64,000 nt of DNA. Source: Sepioteuthis lessoniana (Eukaryota; Mollusca; Cephalopoda; Myopsida; Loliginidae). The DNA is taken from contig OY757904.1 of NCBI GenBank assembly GCA_963585895.1, forward strand, positions 1,748,407 through 1,812,406, read 5' to 3'. Positions 59,756 through 64,000 of the stretch are shown in pieces. The translations under genes were made by a program, and so were the position numbers. A model generated the notes under the pieces. It saw only the letters and a list, made by a program, of their open reading frames with translations. It searched no databases and had not been told where the DNA came from. How positions within the stretch are numbered: position 1 is the stretch's first letter; each line of letters begins with the position of its first letter.

Positions 59756-60309
59756 GGGTGTTTTTGATCCTTGTGATGACACTTAACTGCGTTTCACTGA
59801 TCATGGCAACTGTTGTGATGAATATACGTAAACACGCCGATGAGAAACTCTGCCCCAAGGTTCCTCCGTGCTTGCTGTGGGTGTGCAAGACATGCTTGAG
59901 TAAGTTTACAATTACCAGACTGCGAGACTGGCAGCATCCGATCGTCTCGTGTGAGGAAATGCGTGGATCAAGGATCCTCGCAGAATCTCTCAGTGACCTT
60001 CTTGAGATGACCGAGGCCGATACGACAGACTTTCCAACTTGTCCTGAATATGACAAATGTTCCCATGACGGAGATACGGCCCCCAAAAGGAAAATCTGCT
60101 GCTACCCAACTGACTACCGGTCAAGCTACGACACAGACAGCGTAACTAATATGGGCATTGTGTCGCTGACCAGACGAAAATATGAGTGGTACTATTGTGC
60201 AGAAGTGGTGGATAAGTTCTCGTTTTTTATCTACGGTGTTATTATGGGCATTACCATCCTCACCAGTCTGGTTATCGTTCCTTACACACATGCTCACAGT
60301 TATAACTGA
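59756..60309 (+). CDS. Nicotinic acetylcholine receptor-like subunit, terminal exon (partial)
   Basis: Last coding exon of a pentameric Cys-loop ligand-gated channel subunit in the plasma membrane. From the splice acceptor it encodes two bases of a split codon, then 183 residues and TGA at 60307-60309. Residues about 1-23 (VFLILVMTLNCVSLIMATVV then MNI) are the end of transmembrane segment 3. RKHADEKLCPKVPPCLLWVC begins the cytoplasmic loop, where nAChRs have H-x-MP-x-WV. The loop runs to about 138 and is acidic and Cys-rich in the middle. RRKYEWYYCAEVVDKFSFF (139-157) is the amphipathic MA helix, and FSFFIYGVIMGITILTSLVI (154-173) is TM4, followed by a short extracellular tail. Base composition is much richer in GC than the flanks, and the frame is intact, unlike everything else here. 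The ligand-binding domain and TM1-TM2 must lie upstream, outside the window or unrecognised. In octopus it could be a synaptic nAChR or one of the divergent chemotactile receptors; this exon alone cannot tell. Confidence 0.88.
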
Positions 60310-60344
60310 CGCTCAACATTCACGGATTATTATTATTATTATTA

Positions 60345-60382
<38 letters not shown>

Positions 60383-61350
60383 TCTTCAACTATCTTTATC
60401 ATTATTGTTTACACTATAATGAAACAAATGAAATTTGATAGTTGTAATATTATGTACACAGGAAGGAATTTGTTCGAAGGGATGCAATTATACAAGTGAA
60501 AAGTTGTTTTTTTTAAAAGAAAGAGAGATGGTACTTTAACCAAAATGGTTAAAGACTTTTTTTCTATTCTAAATTTATAATTTTCGTTTTGATCTTCGAA
60601 ACGAGGTCAAGAAAAAAAGAACAGAATGCAAATTGAAGGATTTTCATGAAAGTAAATCGATTTTCTTACTAAAAACAAAAAAAATTGAACTTTCTCTTTC
60701 TACGTCACATCTTAATTGTTATTCACGTCTTTTAGCTCCAATCAGAAAATAACTAGAAAGAGTAGAGGTAATTTTATAAGTGTCTCTTTTTGTTGAGCGC
60801 TTTTAAAGATATAAAATGACACATACCTTTTGTTAACTTTCCTTTCTTTTAATATGAACTCATTAGTTTTATGAGAATACTTTGTTGGCCTCATTTTATT
60901 TATAATCTCCAGTTCTTTGCCAGAATGTATTTAACTGGTTCAGAGAAGCGAAGAATCCCTTGTCAGCTAGGCTTGAAAAATTATTAATGTCAACAAAAAT
61001 CTTCTATCATAAAGAAGGTGGTACATTTTGACGCTCCAAGCCTATAATCCTATAGTGACGAATCAAAGACAAAATGACTACAATGAAAAGAACTTCATTG
61101 TAAATTCCCTTTGTAATATATACTCCTTAGTTATAAAACAAAATCTCTTGCAGACTCGTTGAGTATGAATAAATTCCACTTTGACTTTTTCTCTTAATTC
61201 TTCCTTCTCATTTTGCTTGAAGAATTTTACTTTAGTGCAAAACTATCGGCCATTAAACTTCTTTCTTCCGTAATATTTTACTACTGCATTTTATTTCGAT
61301 TATTCGCAATAAATCAAGTGTCAGAAACTGAACGATCCTGAAAATAAAAA
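60310..61350 (+). other. Presumed 3' UTR and downstream sequence of the receptor gene
   Basis: Starts after the stop codon. Includes (TTA)n at 60326-60380 and candidate AATAAA polyadenylation signals near 61168, 61308 and 61337. No poly(A) site can be fixed from sequence alone. Confidence 0.4.
60326..60380. repeat. (TTA)n just after the receptor stop codon
   Basis: TTA repeats with one TCA interruption, 17 bp after the stop; probably transcribed in the 3' UTR. Confidence 0.95.
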
Positions 61351-62795
61351 CATTGTCAACAAATACTTAATATACATGAAACAACTGTATGCATACAGTT
61401 GTTAAGAAAATGTCATATGAGAGTTTGTAAATTTATGTTCGAAAATGAATGGAATAAATGCTTTTAATGTGCATGAAGAGAAGAACAAAAAGTTTCGCGA
61501 AATCTATTTCTACCATTTTCCATTTCCGGGAAAATTTCACGATTTTTTAAAAATCAAAAATTATGTAGATCTGCAGCTTTGTAAATTATTAAAATATTTG
61601 TTTGTTTGTTTCCATTAAAGAACTGATTTAAACCAAAACAACTTCAGTAAATTAAATGATAATCTCTTGTTTATCTTAATTTTTTCAAGTATTTTAACAT
61701 TCAATAATATTTTCTCTTTGATCTTGTAGGTAGGGAATGGTATTCTTAGCTTGAATCTATGAGTAGATTTGAAGCAATGATTTCAGATTGACCAAAAAAT
61801 CAGTAACTTTATACGCTTCAACAAAGTTTTTTAATCCATTATTTAAAAAAAATGGGGAATCTTTAAGCAGATTTATTTCATCATTATTTTTCCAGATTCT
61901 TTGAAAATATAAAACATTTGGAATTCCTTATTATAGTTATTAAATTCAAAATGGTGCCACGAGATATAAGAATAAAAATATTCTCGACAAAAAGGTTGAT
62001 ATAACATAGATATTTCCATAATTAAAGAATTTACATTAAAGTACTTGAATATAACTCCAAAAAGCATCTTTGTATGCAATCAATATTAAACAAAAAAGGA
62101 TAGTAATTGATATTCCGATGTTTTTTCACATCATCTACTGAATATTTCAAGTTGTTTTCTTTGATTTTTTATTGAGTTCAAACGGAAACAATAAAAAAAT
62201 GAAAAATGAATGTAATAGAATGTATGTTTATTGCGTTCAAACGAGAACAAAAAAAAAATGAAAACTGAATGTAGTAGAATGTATGGTACAGTGAAAGAGT
62301 AGACAAAATTTAAAAGTATTTATAAATGATGTGAATAAAGATCGAATTATTAACAAAATCAACTACGGCTCATGATTTTTTTTTTAATATTGTTCACCTA
62401 AAAGCTTTGATTTTTCTTGGTTATTTTCATCTTTACATTTTTAAGGTTTACACATAGAAAAAGAGAGTGAGAGAATGAAAGAAAGAGAGAGAAAGGGAGA
62501 GAGAGATACGTACACATACAAACATTCATATGTATATATATATATATATATATAATGCTAAAATACAAACTCATTTTTATTTTGCAACTTCCAGCTTCTT
62601 GTTTATTACTTACTTAATGGGTGTATCTAAACGTGAAATTTAAAGTAGCGAGGAAAATAATTTTGCATTTTTTATATTTCAATAATTATAACTATATCAC
62701 TCCATCAACTGAATATCAAACACTCGTTGTTTTCATTGCACGTCAGTTTATTAAAGCTATATTTTAGTGATCATAGTTTTTTATTATTTTTCTGG
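61351..62795. other. AT-rich, nothing recognised
   Basis: Contains a 50-bp imperfect duplication (62170-62219 and 62230-62284, sharing gttcaaacg(g/a) and gaatgta(a/g)tagaatgtat), a GA-rich tract at 62459-62509 and a short TA run at 62536-62554. No gene recognised. Confidence 0.5.
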
Positions 62796-62799
62796 CCTC

Positions 62800-62865
<66 letters not shown>

Positions 62866-62882
62866 GTGTCTGTGTCTGTGAG
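62796..62882. repeat. (TA)n(TG)n(CG)n microsatellite
   Basis: TA, TG, then gcgcgcgcgcacgcgtg, a strongly alternating purine-pyrimidine stretch. Confidence 0.95.
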
Positions 62883-63038
62883 TGAGCTCCAACCCAAATA
62901 AAATATTTTTTAATTACCCCTTGCTCTGACTTTTTCAAATAAAATTATTGGTAGAAAGATGCTTTTACTTCCGAATTTCAAGATATGCGTGAAATCTTCG
63001 ACGACTCACGGAAGCACTGGATAACTTGACCGAATCAG

Positions 63039-63040
<2 letters not shown>

Positions 63041-63081
<41 letters not shown>

Positions 63082-63085
63082 AGAT

Positions 63086-63181
<96 letters not shown>
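63041..63181. repeat. (TA)n...(TA)n(TG)n microsatellite
   Basis: Two TA blocks separated by aacagatt, then about 57 bp TG. Confidence 0.95.
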
Positions 63182-63182
<1 letters not shown>

Positions 63183-63745
63183 TTCATTCAATAAATAAAA
63201 GGAACTTTTTAACTGAGAAGAAACATATGATATATATGGGCTTCATTCAGTAAATAAGAGGAAATTTTTGGAAAAAAATTATTTTTAAATGTTTTGCATA
63301 AATGTAAACTGAAATTGGTTTATTTCTTTTGAAGCCATTCAAAATGACGATAAATCAGATTACTCCAGAGTTGATTAAAGATTTTGGTTCAAGAGGTCAG
63401 TAATCAAATTTTTGGTGGCTGAGAAGTGATTATCATGTGAAATTTACTGAAGAAAATGGGATGTGTACAGAGAAGCTTATTTTAGCGAAATAATCTTCAA
63501 AAATCTGTTAAACGTCGGTTTACCACAAAGAATCTAAATCAAAAAGACTGTCCATAGAGTGGAAATAGACTGACTCTCCGGCAAAGATAATGTCCCAGGC
63601 GCAGACTTCAGTAAAGAAGGTGATGCTGACAATATTCTTTATGAAAGGACCAATTAACACTAATCTCCTTGAAAAGAGTGCAACTGTAAACAATGCTTCC
63701 TATTGCCAACATCTTAGACAAAACTGACCATTCTTATTGAATGAC

Positions 63746-63748
<3 letters not shown>
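63182..63748 (+). mobile_element. Mariner-derived short element with transposase remnant
   Basis: The left end ggttcattcaataaataaaa (63181) recurs as gggcttcattcagtaaataa (63238). The right end, reversed, reads agggtcattcaataagaatg (63729-63748) and abuts TA repeats. Inside, 63544-63726 reads RLSIEWK, one stop, then TDSPAKIMSQAQTSVKKVML, TIFFMKGPINTNLLEKSATV and NNASYCQHLRQN. This fits the central catalytic-domain segment of mariner transposases (WxxxxSPxxKK...KVMLTxFWDxxGxxxxxFLxKGxTxNxxxYC). The rest of the transposase is deleted or unrecognisable. Confidence 0.6.

Positions 63749-63807
<59 letters not shown>
63749..63807. repeat. (TA)n microsatellite
   Basis: About 58 bp TA bordering the mariner-derived element. 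Confidence 0.95.
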
Positions 63808-63809
<2 letters not shown>

Positions 63810-64000
63810 CTCTTATTACCATTTCTATAACTCTGGTGGCGTGATAAGCAAACAGATAATGCAATCTGTAAATAAGAAAATATATTACAAACCGATATCT
63901 GTAAAAAAAAAAATTGTATAAAAAAAGGAAAGACTAAAACAGCCTTACTGCTTAAAAATAATCAACCAGAACCGCAATGTCTTGCCAAAAGAAAAAAAAC
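63808..64000. other. Window edge, possible element fragment
   Basis: A-rich sequence; the final bases (aataatcaaccagaaccg) resemble REL-LINE sequence weakly, but too little is present to call. Confidence 0.2.

Noticed and set aside
59718..60086. A 122-residue minus-strand frame opposite the receptor exon
   Set aside because: Shadow of the receptor exon; no features of its own.

Overview
This is an AT-rich eukaryotic window, most likely from an octopus-type cephalopod. The attribution rests on dense (TA)n/(GT)n/(TC)n microsatellites, two tRNA-derived SINE families, decayed R2/R4-type, Penelope-like, mariner and Tc1-like elements, and one conserved exon of a nicotinic-acetylcholine-receptor-like subunit. 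It is inference from memory of those families; no search was run. Only one stretch looks like a functional host gene part: the terminal coding exon of a Cys-loop receptor at 59756-60309 (+). Everything else recognisable is transposable-element debris or tandem repeat.

Layout. 1-2060: decayed LINE of the restriction-like-endonuclease (REL) type, called LINE-B here. 2061-11330: a copy of a second REL-type LINE (LINE-A), interrupted by an 8.3-kb, 260-copy array of a 32-bp unit. 11345-12245: two more LINE-A 3' fragments. 15541-16888: Tc1-like relic holding a SINE-2. 16890-17740: LINE-C (YADD-type reverse transcriptase, ATC-rich tail), minus strand. 20359-29990: a nest of LINE-A/LINE-B copies with (TAA)n-type tails, a 55-bp array inside one LINE-A, an LTR-like insertion in LINE-B and a mariner in LINE-A. 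30848-31075: LINE-C fragment. 33534-34381: foldback element with five 148-bp units. 35363-35867: long palindrome. 38200-41720: Penelope-like element (minus) with an internal 26-bp array and a 315-bp insertion. 42001-44100: 56/57-bp array. 51905-55700: two head-to-tail LINE-C copies (minus), one with an internal 23-bp array. 56300-59755: intronic or intergenic sequence before the receptor exon. 63182-63748: mariner-derived short element.

The most striking pattern is that at least four tandem arrays (32, 55, 26 and 23 bp) grew in place out of retroelement coding sequence. In each case the element's reading frame enters the array, the array unit still spells a motif of that element (first or last unit in frame), and the element resumes on the far side. 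Spacing between first and last unit is an exact multiple of the unit in all four. The window therefore looks like a nursery in which dead retroelements seed minisatellites and satellites.

Limits: translations were read by eye through many frameshifts; boundaries of decayed elements are accurate to about 20-50 bases. Family names come from remembered motif patterns, not from alignments.
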